Assembly: GCF_001044395.1 (NCBI RefSeq)
Contig: NZ_JANU01000059.1
Location: forward strand, 62,001-126,000
DNA length: 64,000 nt
Direction of reading: 5' to 3'
Source of the DNA: Caenimonas sp. SL110
GTDB taxonomy: Bacteria > Pseudomonadota > Gammaproteobacteria > Burkholderiales > Burkholderiaceae_C
How positions within the stretch are numbered: the first letter of the stretch is position 1; every line of letters starts with the position of its first letter. Position numbers and translations under genes: made by a program. This document shows, piece by piece, positions 1 to 10,305 of this stretch. Below the pieces are notes generated by a model, which searched no databases, had not been told where the DNA came from, and was given only the letters and a program-made list of their open reading frames with translations.

Positions 1-126
1 CCTTGGCGGACAGGCATGTCCGCATGAAGTCATTGAACGCCAATGCAGTTGAGACGGGGTGTCGGTACCGTGCCGATTTGTTGTCGGACGGTAACCGATC
101 GTTGCGTCATCGAGCGATGCTCAGGC

Positions 127-498
127 TTATTGCTGGCCGGGTGCCATCGGGGGTCCGGCCTCGACGGGACCCTGCGGCTGGCCCCACTCGTTGGCAGGTC
201 CACTGGGTTGCACGAAGAAATAGATCAGGATCAACCAGCCCACCAAGGGGATCAGGCCCAGCAGCAGGAACCAGCCGCTCTTGCCGATGTCGTGGAAGCG
301 GCGTGCGCCCACGGCGAGCGCAGGCAAGAGCATCGCCAGCACGCCAATCGCATAGAGAAAGTTGTGCAACATGCCCAGGATGGCCAGCACGACGAACTGG
401 AACAGCGCGAACCACCAGAACTCGGGACGCGCGGCGCGGCCCTTGAAATCGACGTACTTGTTAAAGCAGGTCGTGACTGCCTGTTTGATGTCGTCCAT
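127..498 (-). CDS. DUF805 family inner-membrane protein
   Basis: Small membrane protein of 123 residues with the two hallmarks of DUF805: an N-terminal GRAARPEFWWF motif (about residues 20-30) and an ARRFHDIGKSGW motif (about residues 65-76). Between and after them lie three or four hydrophobic segments (about 29-50, 50-64 and 78-97). The C-terminus is a Pro/Gly/Gln-rich tail of about 25 residues, probably cytoplasmic. The function of DUF805 proteins is unknown. It stands alone, about 90 bases downstream of pgi on the same strand. Family assignment is confident; no role can be given. Confidence 0.85.
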   Translation of the reverse strand: MDDIKQAVTTCFNKYVDFKGRAARPEFWWFALFQFVVLAILGMLHNFLYAIGVLAMLLPALAVGARRFHDIGKSGWFLLLGLIPLVGWLILIYFFVQPSGPANEWGQPQGPVEAGPPMAPGQQ

Positions 499-588
499 GC
501 GCGCTCCTCATCTCGTCTGCCGGGAACAGTCCCGCGGCGATGATATGCCCAACCCCCGCGAGAAGATAGCCAGAAGATGAGCGGCGGC

Positions 589-2139
589 TCAACGTGGTGA
601 CAGCATGCGCACCAGCGCCGCAGACGACGCATCCAGTCCCGCGACATCGCCACTGGCCAGCCGCGCCGAGATGTCCCTGGCGAGAACCTTGCCCAGCTCG
701 ACCCCCCACTGGTCGAAGCTGTTGATGCCCCAGATCGATCCGCTCACAAACACGCGGTGCTCGTAAAGCGCCAGGAACGCACCAAGACTTGCCGGCTCCA
801 GCCGGTCCAGCACAAAGAAAGTGCTGGGACGATTGCCCGGAAAGTCGCGATGACCGCCTGCATCGTGCTGGCCCTGCATCAGCGCCTGCGCCTGCGCGAT
901 CGCGTTGGCCATCAATTGCAGGTGATGGTCGCCCAGGTCGTGTGCGGGCTGTTTGACCGCAATGAATTCCACCGGCGTCACCTGCGTGCCCTGGTGCAGC
1001 ATCTGGAAGTAGGCATGCTGCCCATTGGTGCCGGGCTCGCCCCACAGCACAGGCGATGTCTCGACACCCATGGCGCGGCCCTGCGCATCGACACGCTTGC
1101 CGTTGCTTTCCATCTCCAGTTGCTGCAGGTATGCAGGCAGTCGTTTCAGGTGGCTGTGATACGGCGCAATGCTGCGGCTGGCAAAACCGTGGAAGTTGCG
1201 ATACCAGACATCGAGCAGTCCCAGCCGCACCGGCAGGTTGCTCTCCAGCGCAGCCGTCTGGAAGTGCATGTCCATCTCGTGTGCGCCTTGCAGCAGCGAT
1301 CGAAACCCTTGCGCGCCGATGGCAATCGCAATCGGCAACCCGATCGCCGACCACAGCGAATAGCGTCCACCCACCCAGTCACGAAACCCGAACGTCGTGG
1401 TGATACCGAACTCGCGCGCCGCGCTGATGTTGGTGGTGAGCGCGGCGAAATGCCGTGCAATGTTGCGTCCGCCCTGCGACTCGAACCAAGCCTTTGCCGA
1501 ACGCGCATTGGTCATGGTCTCGATGGTCGTGAACGTCTTGGAGGCAACCAGGAACAAGGTGCTCTCGGGGCGCACACGTTTGAGCACGCCATCGATCTCG
1601 TGCCCATCCACATTGGAGACGAAGTGAAAGCGCTTGCCCGCAACCGCATAGGCCTCAAGCGCCGCCACGGCCATCTGCGGCCCGAGGTCCGAGCCGCCAA
1701 TGCCGATGTTCACGATGTCGGTGATAGCCGTATCGCCGCGTACCTGCGACGCATACGCGAGCATCGCATCGAGCGTGTCGTGGACTTCGGCGAGGTCGGG
1801 ATCGCTCACCGCGCCTCTGGGCGTGCGCAACAGCCAGTGCTTGACCGCACGTTCCTCGGTGTTGTTGATGAGCTCGCCGGCGAACATCGCATCCCGATGC
1901 GCTTGGAGCCCACACTCGCGCGCGAGCTGCATCAGCAACGCCTGGGCGCGCGCGTCGATCAGGTTCCTGGAGAGGTCTGCAAACACATGAGGTGCGTGCT
2001 GGCTGAAAGCCGCAAGACGGCCTTCATCGGTCTTGAAAGCATTGCGCAGATCAAAACCACGCGCGCCTTCGCCCCACAGATGCTGCAGAGCGCGCCATGC
2101 TGGCGTTTCGTCACAGCGCGGCCTATCGGGTTGATTCAT
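589..2139 (-). CDS. pgi: glucose-6-phosphate isomerase
   Basis: Interconverts glucose 6-phosphate and fructose 6-phosphate in the cytoplasm. The 516-residue protein carries both family signatures, WVGGRYSLWSAIG in the middle and FDQWGVELGK near the C-terminus. It also has the sugar-phosphate-binding segment VASKTFTTIETMTN and the catalytic-region stretch GEPGTNGQHAYFQMLHQGT. It is somewhat shorter than the roughly 550-residue enterobacterial enzyme. It lies just downstream of a three-gene ABC importer on the same strand (57-base gap), and zwf is on the other side of that importer. Hexose-phosphate isomerisation, oxidation and probably import are therefore grouped. The identification is secure. 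Confidence 0.97.
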   Translation of the reverse strand: MNQPDRPRCDETPAWRALQHLWGEGARGFDLRNAFKTDEGRLAAFSQHAPHVFADLSRNLIDARAQALLMQLARECGLQAHRDAMFAGELINNTEERAVKHWLLRTPRGAVSDPDLAEVHDTLDAMLAYASQVRGDTAITDIVNIGIGGSDLGPQMAVAALEAYAVAGKRFHFVSNVDGHEIDGVLKRVRPESTLFLVASKTFTTIETMTNARSAKAWFESQGGRNIARHFAALTTNISAAREFGITTTFGFRDWVGGRYSLWSAIGLPIAIAIGAQGFRSLLQGAHEMDMHFQTAALESNLPVRLGLLDVWYRNFHGFASRSIAPYHSHLKRLPAYLQQLEMESNGKRVDAQGRAMGVETSPVLWGEPGTNGQHAYFQMLHQGTQVTPVEFIAVKQPAHDLGDHHLQLMANAIAQAQALMQGQHDAGGHRDFPGNRPSTFFVLDRLEPASLGAFLALYEHRVFVSGSIWGINSFDQWGVELGKVLARDISARLASGDVAGLDASSAALVRMLSPR

Positions 2140-2196
2140 GCGCGCATTATTGCCCGCGAACGCAGCGCCGTGGGCCGCCCTGGACTGCAGATTGGC

Positions 2197-3261
2197 TTAC
2201 CCGACCTGCACGACCGACACGCCGTGATCGGCCAGCCCCAGCCCTACATCGCTGCCCAGCTCAAGCACGCGCCCCAGGTCGGACGACACGACAAAAATAG
2301 GCCCCAGTTCCGTCTCGAAGGTGTACTCGTAGATGCTGCCCAGGTAGGCGCGCTTGGCAAGGCGCGCGGCCAGGCCCACGCCCGGTGGCCCGATATGCCA
2401 CGCCTCTGGTCGCACCGCGACCTTGACCGCACCTTCGTTCAAGGCGTGGCGCGCACGGATGCGCAGCGGCCCCAAAGCGACGGAACCTGCGGCATCTGCG
2501 CGTGCTGGAAACAGCATGGCCTCGCCCATGAAGCCCGCCACGAATTCGGTGGTCGGATACTCATAGAGATCCTGCGGCGTGCCGCTTTGCGCGATGACAC
2601 CGTGGTCCATCACGATGATCTGATCGCTGACTGCCAGCGCCTCGCTCTGGTCGTGCGTGACATAGGCGACTGTCAATTTGAGCCGCTGCTGCAGTGAGCG
2701 AATCTCCTCGCGCATCTCACGCCGCAGACGCGCGTCCAGGTTGGACAGCGGCTCGTCAAACAGCAGCACCGCGGGCTCCAGCACCAGCGCGCGAGCCAGT
2801 GCCACGCGTTGCTGCTGGCCGCCCGACAGCTCGCTGGGCAAGCGATCGTCGAAGCCGACCAGCCCGACGTTGCGTAGAGCATCGACAGCGCGCGTGCGCG
2901 TCGATGCTGGCGAGACGCCCGACATCTTCAATCCGTATCCCACGTTCTCCAGCACGTTCATGTGCGGAAACAGTGCATAGCTCTGGAACATCATGCTCAC
3001 GTTGCGCTCGGCAGGGCCCAGCGTGGTCACGTCGCGTCCTTCGATGAAGATCTGCCCGGAAGTCGGCGACTCGAGGCCCGCGATCATGCGCAGCGTGGTG
3101 GTCTTGCCGCAGCCCGACGGTCCGAGGATGGTGGTGAGCGTGCCCGTGGCCGCGCGAAAGCTGATGCCCCTGACCGCCATCGGCGCCGAGACATCGCTGC
3201 CATAGCGCTTGGTGACGTTGCGAAATTCAATGCCGTTTGCAGAATCTGCGGTAGCCATCAA
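2197..3261 (-). CDS. ABC importer ATP-binding subunit (AfuC/FbpC/PotA-like)
   Basis: The 354-residue ATPase energises the adjacent importer. Walker A is GPSGCGKTT (about residues 48-56), the ABC signature is LSGGQQQR and Walker B is VLLFDEPLSNLD. The C-terminal third (about 240-354) is a TOBE-like domain, as in the iron/spermidine/sulfate group. Its start overlaps the permease stop by four bases (ATGA), so the two are translationally coupled. Sequence type alone would suggest iron(III) or polyamine, but placement between pgi and zwf points to a sugar phosphate (see the binding protein). Confidence 0.92.
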   Translation of the reverse strand: MMATADSANGIEFRNVTKRYGSDVSAPMAVRGISFRAATGTLTTILGPSGCGKTTTLRMIAGLESPTSGQIFIEGRDVTTLGPAERNVSMMFQSYALFPHMNVLENVGYGLKMSGVSPASTRTRAVDALRNVGLVGFDDRLPSELSGGQQQRVALARALVLEPAVLLFDEPLSNLDARLRREMREEIRSLQQRLKLTVAYVTHDQSEALAVSDQIIVMDHGVIAQSGTPQDLYEYPTTEFVAGFMGEAMLFPARADAAGSVALGPLRIRARHALNEGAVKVAVRPEAWHIGPPGVGLAARLAKRAYLGSIYEYTFETELGPIFVVSSDLGRVLELGSDVGLGLADHGVSVVQVG

Positions 3262-5468
3262 GTCGCTCCCTGCGCTGACAAAGGCGCCACATGCTTGCGC
3301 CGTCCGAGCTTGCGCTCGCCGACCAGAAACTGGATCAATGCGGTCACACCGCTCATGAGAATGATCAGCACCGTGCAGTACGCAAGCGCCACACCGTAAT
3401 CACCATTGCCGACGCGGCCGATGATGTAGGTCGTGGCGAGTTCGTTCTCTGCCGTGACCAGGAAGATCACCGCCGACACCGTGGTGATCGCGCGCACGAA
3501 GCTGTAGACGAGCGCCGCGACCAGTGCAGGCTTGAGCAGCGGCAGCACCACGTAGCGCAGCGTCTGCACGCTGGACGCACGCAGCATGACCGAGGCTTCG
3601 TCAAGTGATCGATCAAGCTGCTTGAATGCGGCTGTGCCCGCCCGCACACCCACCGGCAGATTACGGAACATGAAGCACAGCACGATGATGAGCCCGGTGC
3701 CCGTGAGTTCGAACGGCGGCACGTTGAAGGCCAGGATGTAGCTCACGCCCAGCACCGTGCCGGGAATCGCAAACGCCAGCAATGCGGAAAACTCGAACAG
3801 TCCCTGGCCCTTGAACTCGGTGCGAGCCAGCAGGTACGCGATGAGCAGGCCCAGCGTCGCGGTCATCGGCGCGGAAATCGCCGCGAGCTTGATCGTCGTG
3901 AAGAACGAGTTCCAGGCAGTGCCCGCCCACACCAGCCCGAACTGTCCCCACTCCAGCGAGAACGCAGTCCTGAAGTGTGCGAGTGTCAATGTGTAGTCGC
4001 GTCCCCATGTCTGCACGAAGCCGCCGGCGAAGGCGAAGAGGTACACGACGAGGGTGAAGGCCATCCACGGCAGCGCGATGCCGTACACGAACTTGCGCAC
4101 GCGCGGCGGCAGCGGCATCGCCACGCCTGAATCACCCTTGCCGCTCACGGTGGTGTAGCTGCGTTTGCCGAGCACGAAGCGCTGCAGCGCAAACACGCCC
4201 AGCGCGAACAGCGTGAGTATCCATGCGAGCGATGCGGCGCGGCCCTGGTCGTATTGCGCGCCGACGATCGCAAAGAAGATTTCCGTGGACAGCACCGAGA
4301 ACTGGCCGCCGACCACGACCGGGTTGCCGAAGTCGGCCATGCTTTCGATGAAGCCGACCAGGAAGGCATTGGCAAGGCCGGGCTTGAGCAGCGGCAGCGT
4401 CACCGTCATGAAGGTGCGCTGGGGGCTCGCGCGCAATGTTTGCGCAGCCTCTTCCAGGCTGGGCGCGACGCCCTGCACCACGCCGCGCATGATCATGAAT
4501 GCGATGGGGGTGAACGCAAATGTCTGCGCGATCCATACGCCGAACCAGCCATAGAACCAGCGCGATGGCGCAAGGCCGAACCACGATTCGAGCAACTGGT
4601 TGACGATGCCCGCGCGGCCAAACAACAGGATCAGGCCGAGTCCCACGACAAACGGCGGCGTGATGATCGGCAGCATCGCAAGGATGTTGAGCGGCTTTGA
4701 ATAGCGGCTGCCCGCGCGCTCGGCCATCAGCGCCATCAAGGTTCCGAGCACGGTGGTGCTGAACGCAGTCAGCAGGCCCAGGAACAAGGTGTTCCAAGCC
4801 ACGCCGCAGCGCACGCCGCCGTACAAGCAGTTGAGGCCGAAATTGCGTTCGTTGCCGATCCGCTCCCACATCGCGGCGATGGAGATGCGCCCTTCCTCGG
4901 TGTAGAACGCACTTGCCAGCGCCTTCAGGACGGGGAACAGGATGAACAGGGCCAGCAATGTTCCGCAGCCGACGACGGCCGCAGCGATGAACAAATCGCC
5001 CTTGAAGAAGCCGCGCCGCGCGATGCCCAATGCAGTGATGACGATGAGCGAAGCCAACGCAACGAAGCCGCCCCAGCCGATGCCGAACTGGTTTTTGGCA
5101 AGCTCGCCGAAGCTGCGATTGAGCAGCTCGCTGTTCCAGCCCTTCGCGCCGATCAGGAAGCCCGCCAGGCCCAGACCCAACACGCCGATGAGGCCACCTG
5201 CGATCAGCAGCGCACCCTGCTTGCGACCCGGCTGCTGCATCGCGCCGAACGCAGCGACGACCAAGCCAACCAGCCCCAGCCAGAGCCAGCTGCGCCCGTA
5301 CACGGCGGCCTGCATGAGTCCGTTCGCCTTGTCATCACTGCCGAAGACAAAAGGGAAGGCCAGCAGGCCGTTGCCATCTTGCAGCGCATACCAGGGCAGC
5401 AGCAAGTAGCCGAGCAGGCCCGTGACGAGCCATGCCCAGATAGCGAGATTGGCGGCCGGTGTTTTCAA
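3258..5468 (-). CDS. ABC importer permease, fused two-domain (AfuB/FbpB-like)
   Basis: The 736-residue inner-membrane permease has two fused binding-protein-dependent transport domains. Each has the EAA coupling loop that contacts the ATPase: EEAAQTLRASPQRTF in the first half and DEASVMLRASSVQTL in the second, both followed by PLLKP. About 130 residues of extra N-terminal membrane segments precede the first domain. Length and duplication match the FbpB/AfuB type, in which one polypeptide supplies the whole channel. It overlaps both neighbours by four bases (start with the binding protein, stop with the ATPase), so the three genes form one transcript. Confidence 0.92.
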   Translation of the reverse strand: MKTPAANLAIWAWLVTGLLGYLLLPWYALQDGNGLLAFPFVFGSDDKANGLMQAAVYGRSWLWLGLVGLVVAAFGAMQQPGRKQGALLIAGGLIGVLGLGLAGFLIGAKGWNSELLNRSFGELAKNQFGIGWGGFVALASLIVITALGIARRGFFKGDLFIAAAVVGCGTLLALFILFPVLKALASAFYTEEGRISIAAMWERIGNERNFGLNCLYGGVRCGVAWNTLFLGLLTAFSTTVLGTLMALMAERAGSRYSKPLNILAMLPIITPPFVVGLGLILLFGRAGIVNQLLESWFGLAPSRWFYGWFGVWIAQTFAFTPIAFMIMRGVVQGVAPSLEEAAQTLRASPQRTFMTVTLPLLKPGLANAFLVGFIESMADFGNPVVVGGQFSVLSTEIFFAIVGAQYDQGRAASLAWILTLFALGVFALQRFVLGKRSYTTVSGKGDSGVAMPLPPRVRKFVYGIALPWMAFTLVVYLFAFAGGFVQTWGRDYTLTLAHFRTAFSLEWGQFGLVWAGTAWNSFFTTIKLAAISAPMTATLGLLIAYLLARTEFKGQGLFEFSALLAFAIPGTVLGVSYILAFNVPPFELTGTGLIIVLCFMFRNLPVGVRAGTAAFKQLDRSLDEASVMLRASSVQTLRYVVLPLLKPALVAALVYSFVRAITTVSAVIFLVTAENELATTYIIGRVGNGDYGVALAYCTVLIILMSGVTALIQFLVGERKLGRRKHVAPLSAQGAT

Positions 5469-6484
5469 CGGGGCAGCGAGTTCACATCCTTTTCCCAGCG
5501 GGAGATAAGACGCCTGCGCTCAGTGCTTGAGCCGTACTTGGCGTAGTCGTAGTCGATGAACCTGATCTTCTTGAAATCAGGCACGTTGGGGTCAACCTTG
5601 GCGCCCTTGTTCGAAGGCACCTGGAACGACTTCGCTGCGAAGGCGATCTCCTGCGCGCTGGGGGTCAGCGCCCATTCATAGAACTTCTTGGCGGCTTCGA
5701 GGTTGCGGGAGCCCTTGATCAGACTCATCGAGCCGATCTCGGCGCCCGTGCCATCGGCGGGCGTGATCGTCTCGACCGGAAACCCGTTCATCTTTTCGCC
5801 GGGGCCGTCATGCACGAAGCTGATCGACACGGCCGTCTCGCCGCGCGCGACCGCCTTGATGGGGCCGGTGCCAGAGCGCGTGTAGGTACTGATGTTCTTG
5901 TGCAGGCCCTTGAGGTACTCGAAGGCCTTGTCTTCGCCCATCAACTGCACGAGCGTTGCGATCATGGTGTACGAGGTGCCGCTCGATGCGGGATTGGCCA
6001 CCTGGATCTCGCCCTTGTATTGCGGCTTGAGCAGGTCGGACCATGTCTTGGGAACAGGCAGCTTCTTCTTGGCCAGCAGCTCGGGGTTGTAGCCAAAGCC
6101 GAGCGGGCCCGAGTAGATGCCCACCGTCTTGAAGCCCGACTGCTGCGCCTGCTTTTGCGCCCAGGGATGCAGTTGCGTAAGGGTCGGCGATTTGTATTCG
6201 AGCGAGAGGCCCTGCTCGGCCGCCTGCAGGTGCGGGTCGCCGGTGCCGCCGAACCAGACGTCGGTCTTCGGGTTCTCTTTTTCGGCGATGAGCTGCGCGA
6301 GTGCTTCGCCCGAGCCCTTCAACGCGACGTTGACCTTGGTGCCCGTCGTGCGCGAATACACGGTGGCCATGTTGTTGCACCAGTCGGCCTGCACCGAACA
6401 GATGATGTTGACCTGCCCCTGCGCAGCCGCACCAAACGAAACACCGGCCAATGCAAACGCCGACGCCAGCAGCGACTTTCTCAT
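5465..6484 (-). CDS. periplasmic binding protein, AfuA-like (probable phosphorylated-sugar binder)
   Basis: The 339-residue solute-binding protein has a Sec signal peptide (MRKSLLASAFALAGVSFGAAAQ). The mature part has the type II periplasmic-binding fold seen in FbpA/AfuA proteins, with conserved segments VWFGGTGDPHLQAAEQG, GPLGFGYN, ANPASSGTSYT and EIGSMSLIKGSRN. The adjacent tyrosine pair used by true ferric-binding FbpA proteins is not evident; the corresponding region reads SFVHDGPG. AfuA of Actinobacillus, long called an iron protein, has been reported to bind hexose phosphates, and the pgi/zwf/HexR setting fits that substrate. Substrate is inference; the transporter class is clear. Confidence 0.85.
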   Translation of the reverse strand: MRKSLLASAFALAGVSFGAAAQGQVNIICSVQADWCNNMATVYSRTTGTKVNVALKGSGEALAQLIAEKENPKTDVWFGGTGDPHLQAAEQGLSLEYKSPTLTQLHPWAQKQAQQSGFKTVGIYSGPLGFGYNPELLAKKKLPVPKTWSDLLKPQYKGEIQVANPASSGTSYTMIATLVQLMGEDKAFEYLKGLHKNISTYTRSGTGPIKAVARGETAVSISFVHDGPGEKMNGFPVETITPADGTGAEIGSMSLIKGSRNLEAAKKFYEWALTPSAQEIAFAAKSFQVPSNKGAKVDPNVPDFKKIRFIDYDYAKYGSSTERRRLISRWEKDVNSLPR

Positions 6485-6499
6485 GGGATCACCCTCAAA

Positions 6500-6512
6500 G
6501 TAATTTGGTTAC
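6500..6512. promoter_or_regulatory. candidate HexR-like operator near the binding-protein gene
   Basis: GTAATTTGGTTAC is a near-palindrome (GTAA, 5-base centre, TTAC) close to the core of the described HexR box (GTART-WWW-AYTAC type). It lies 16 bases upstream of the binding-protein start codon. A HexR-type regulator is encoded 1.6 kb away. Match by eye only. Confidence 0.35.
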
Positions 6513-6610
6513 GCTTTCGAGAATAGTCTCCGCCAGCAGGTGAGCAGCTTGGGGAAAACACCAGTGAAATCCGCAAACGAATACCAGTGGCCGCTGCGGC
6601 ACCGATGAGG

Positions 6611-6625
6611 TGAAACTAAGTTACA
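6611..6625. promoter_or_regulatory. candidate HexR-like operator near zwf
   Basis: TGAAACTAAGTTACA lies 28 bases upstream of the zwf ATG. The right half (GTTACA) matches the HexR half-site well; the left half (TGAAAC) matches less well. Together with the box at 6500 it would let one regulator control both the importer and zwf. Low to moderate confidence. Confidence 0.3.
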
Positions 6626-6652
6626 GTGGCACGTCACTTCCACCGCAAGACC

Positions 6653-8119
<1,467 letters not shown>

Positions 8120-8149
8120 CCGCGCGCTGAACGTCATCACTGATCCCAC

Positions 8150-8995
8150 ATGCTCGATCGCATCAAGGCTTCGCTGCCATCCCTCGCGCCCGCCGAGCAG
8201 CGCGTGGGTCGCCTGGTGCTGAGTGACCCGCGCACCTTTGCGAATTTACCCGTGAGCGAACTGGCCGAGCGCGCGCAGGTGAGCAAACCCACTGTTGTTC
8301 GTTTCTGCCGCAGCGTGGGTTACGACGGCCTTTCCGATTTCAAGCTCAAGCTCGCGGGAAGCGTGAGCGAGGGCGTGCCCTTTATTCATCGCAGTGTCGA
8401 TGCGGACGACAAGACATCGGATGTGCTGGTCAAGGTGATCGACAACACCGTGGCGGCGTTCTTGAAGTACCGCAATGACGCGTCGAGCTCGGTGATCGAG
8501 AAGGCGGTTGATGTGCTCGCCGCAGCCTGCAAGCAGGGCCGGCGTATCGAGTTCTACGGCGTGGGCAATTCGGGCATCGTGGCACAGGATGCGCAGCACA
8601 AGTTCTTTCGCCTGGGCGTGAACACCATCGCGCACAGCGACGGCCACATGCAGGTGATGAGCGCGTCGATGCTGGGCGCGGGCGATTGCCTTGTCGTGAT
8701 CTCGAACTCGGGCCGCACGCGCGACCTGATGGATGCCTGCGACATTGCGCGAAAGAACGGTGCGACGACGATTGTGCTGACTGCCACCGGATCGCCACTG
8801 GCGACAGCCGGTCACATTCATCTGGCCGCCGATCACCCCGAAGGCTATGACCGATACAGCCCGATGGTGTCGCGACTGCTGCACCTGATGATCATCGATG
8901 TGCTCGCGACAGCCGTCTCACTGCGGATCGGAGCGAAGCTGCAACCGATCCTGCGCGAGATGAAGAACAATTTGCGGAGCAAACGGTACGCGTGA
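8150..8995 (+). CDS. hexR: RpiR-family transcriptional regulator, HexR type
   Basis: The 281-residue regulator has an N-terminal RpiR-type helix-turn-helix (about residues 1-77; VSELAERAQVSKPTVVRFCR is the recognition region). The C-terminal SIS sugar-phosphate-binding domain spans about 120-255, with the GVGNSGIVAQDAQHKFFRLG and ISNSGRTRDL loops that hold the phosphate. HexR proteins sense 2-keto-3-deoxy-6-phosphogluconate and repress or activate zwf and Entner-Doudoroff genes. Position directly behind zwf, and two HexR-like boxes in the zwf/importer intergenic region, support the hexR assignment over other RpiR members. Confidence 0.88.
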   Translation: MLDRIKASLPSLAPAEQRVGRLVLSDPRTFANLPVSELAERAQVSKPTVVRFCRSVGYDGLSDFKLKLAGSVSEGVPFIHRSVDADDKTSDVLVKVIDNTVAAFLKYRNDASSSVIEKAVDVLAAACKQGRRIEFYGVGNSGIVAQDAQHKFFRLGVNTIAHSDGHMQVMSASMLGAGDCLVVISNSGRTRDLMDACDIARKNGATTIVLTATGSPLATAGHIHLAADHPEGYDRYSPMVSRLLHLMIIDVLATAVSLRIGAKLQPILREMKNNLRSKRYA

Positions 8996-9018
8996 ACGCT
9001 TCTGCTTCGCACAACGCA

Positions 9019-10293
9019 TCAGTCCTCGAAATCTTCCGGGTCGTCCTGCGGCACGATGACGACAGAATCCCGTCCCTCGTACGGCACGCCCTCGCGATTG
9101 TCGAAGCGGACAATGCCAACCGGGTCTCCCGAACGAAAGCCAGTAGCGCTCAGGTTGAAGCGGCATACCAGATCGGCGATGCCGTCGTTGTTGACGTCCC
9201 TTGCGCGCATGCACTGATTGAGCGACGGTTCGCTGCCGGTGCGACCGAAAGTCAATGTGGATTGCTTGACCAGCTTGGGGGCATCGAAGGTCGATGTCGA
9301 AAGGATGGCGACTTTGACTTTGCCCCGGCTGCGCGGGTTGATGTTGTTGGTTGACTTGCCGGGGCGGATGTCAACGGCTGCGGTGTAGCCCTGTACATCC
9401 ACCAGTGTCCGGCGACCGCTGCCGTCGGCATTCTGGATGGCGATGGATGCCATCGCCTTGGACTTCACCGGTTCTTCGGTGACCACGATCTGCCCCGTCT
9501 TGGTCCACATGGGGTCATAGCCGTAAGAAGCCGGGAGCTTTCTCAAGCCTGATCCATCCGGCTGCACCATCCAGAGCAGATGTCCCTGCAACCGTTCGTC
9601 CCGGCTCGTCGAGAACACAATACCGGAGCTGCCCCAGTCAGGGTCCCAATCGAAGAAGCCGGTCGAGGTGATGGCTTTCAGACTGGTTCCGTCGGTTTTG
9701 ATCGTCATCAGCCGGGCTGTTTCCCGGTCCGTTACGGAAAAAACAATTTCGTTGCCTGCCGGAGAGAAGCTGGGACCGTGTTCCTGCTGTGGCAACGACG
9801 TCAATTGCTGCTGTTGACTCCCGTTCGCATTCATCAGCCAAATGTCATATGTCCCGTGCATGTCGGAGACAAAAGCAATCTTTGATCCATCTGGTGACCA
9901 CGCGGGTTTCCAGTTCCGGGCGCCGTTGGACGTCAGCTTTGCCAGCGCGGCCCCGTTAGGGAGCGTGATCCAGATATCGCTTTTCTCACCGTCCACGACG
10001 GTGTAGGCGATTGTTCGCCCGTCGGGCGACCAAACGGGATCCGAGTGCAAAACCCTCGGGTTCGACTGCGCGGCCGAAGTCACTCGCCGCAGACCTGTCC
10101 CGTCAAATCGTACTGCCCATAAACGACTGGGACCGTCAAAGTCGGCTGAAAAAACGATCTCCGTTCCGAGTGGGGACGGCGAGGGGGAGGTGGCAATCAC
10201 GCCGACTTTGTCCGGAGAAGCGAATGCGAGAGTTGCCGCCAACGCCAGACTCGCAGCCATCGTGCGAATTGTCAGGTTCAAGATTTTCATCAT
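9019..10293 (-). CDS. secreted TolB-like beta-propeller protein with a C-terminal calcium-site-like domain
   Basis: The 424-residue protein has a signal peptide (about residues 1-26) and then five or six PD40/TolB-type propeller blades, visible as repeated WSPDG(S/R)(K/T)IAF and DIW(I/L) segments (about 35-290). The last 110 residues form a separate domain with VKVAILSTSTFDA, DVNNDGIADLVCRF and GRDSVVIVP, a module found at the ends of many secreted bacterial proteins. The DxNxDGxxD loop looks like a calcium site. It lies 12 bases downstream of an amidase gene, so the two probably act together outside the cytoplasm. It is not the canonical TolB of the Tol-Pal cluster: no tolQRA or pal is near. 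Confidence 0.8.
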   Translation of the reverse strand: MMKILNLTIRTMAASLALAATLAFASPDKVGVIATSPSPSPLGTEIVFSADFDGPSRLWAVRFDGTGLRRVTSAAQSNPRVLHSDPVWSPDGRTIAYTVVDGEKSDIWITLPNGAALAKLTSNGARNWKPAWSPDGSKIAFVSDMHGTYDIWLMNANGSQQQQLTSLPQQEHGPSFSPAGNEIVFSVTDRETARLMTIKTDGTSLKAITSTGFFDWDPDWGSSGIVFSTSRDERLQGHLLWMVQPDGSGLRKLPASYGYDPMWTKTGQIVVTEEPVKSKAMASIAIQNADGSGRRTLVDVQGYTAAVDIRPGKSTNNINPRSRGKVKVAILSTSTFDAPKLVKQSTLTFGRTGSEPSLNQCMRARDVNNDGIADLVCRFNLSATGFRSGDPVGIVRFDNREGVPYEGRDSVVIVPQDDPEDFED

Positions 10294-10305
10294 TTGTTGG
10301 ATTTC

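Noticed and set aside
6-23. 7-base-pair hairpin GCGGACA / TGTCCGC at the window start
   Set aside because: No T-run follows on either strand and the neighbouring gene is outside the window, so no role can be assigned.
757-2697. 646-codon open frame on the plus strand
   Set aside because: It is antisense to pgi and the ABC ATPase gene, both certain. The translation is His/Arg/Val-rich and without domains, a frame shadow of high-GC coding DNA.
5465-6484. Annotation as a ferric-iron-binding protein
   Set aside because: No evident tyrosine pair at the expected place, and the genomic setting is sugar-phosphate metabolism.
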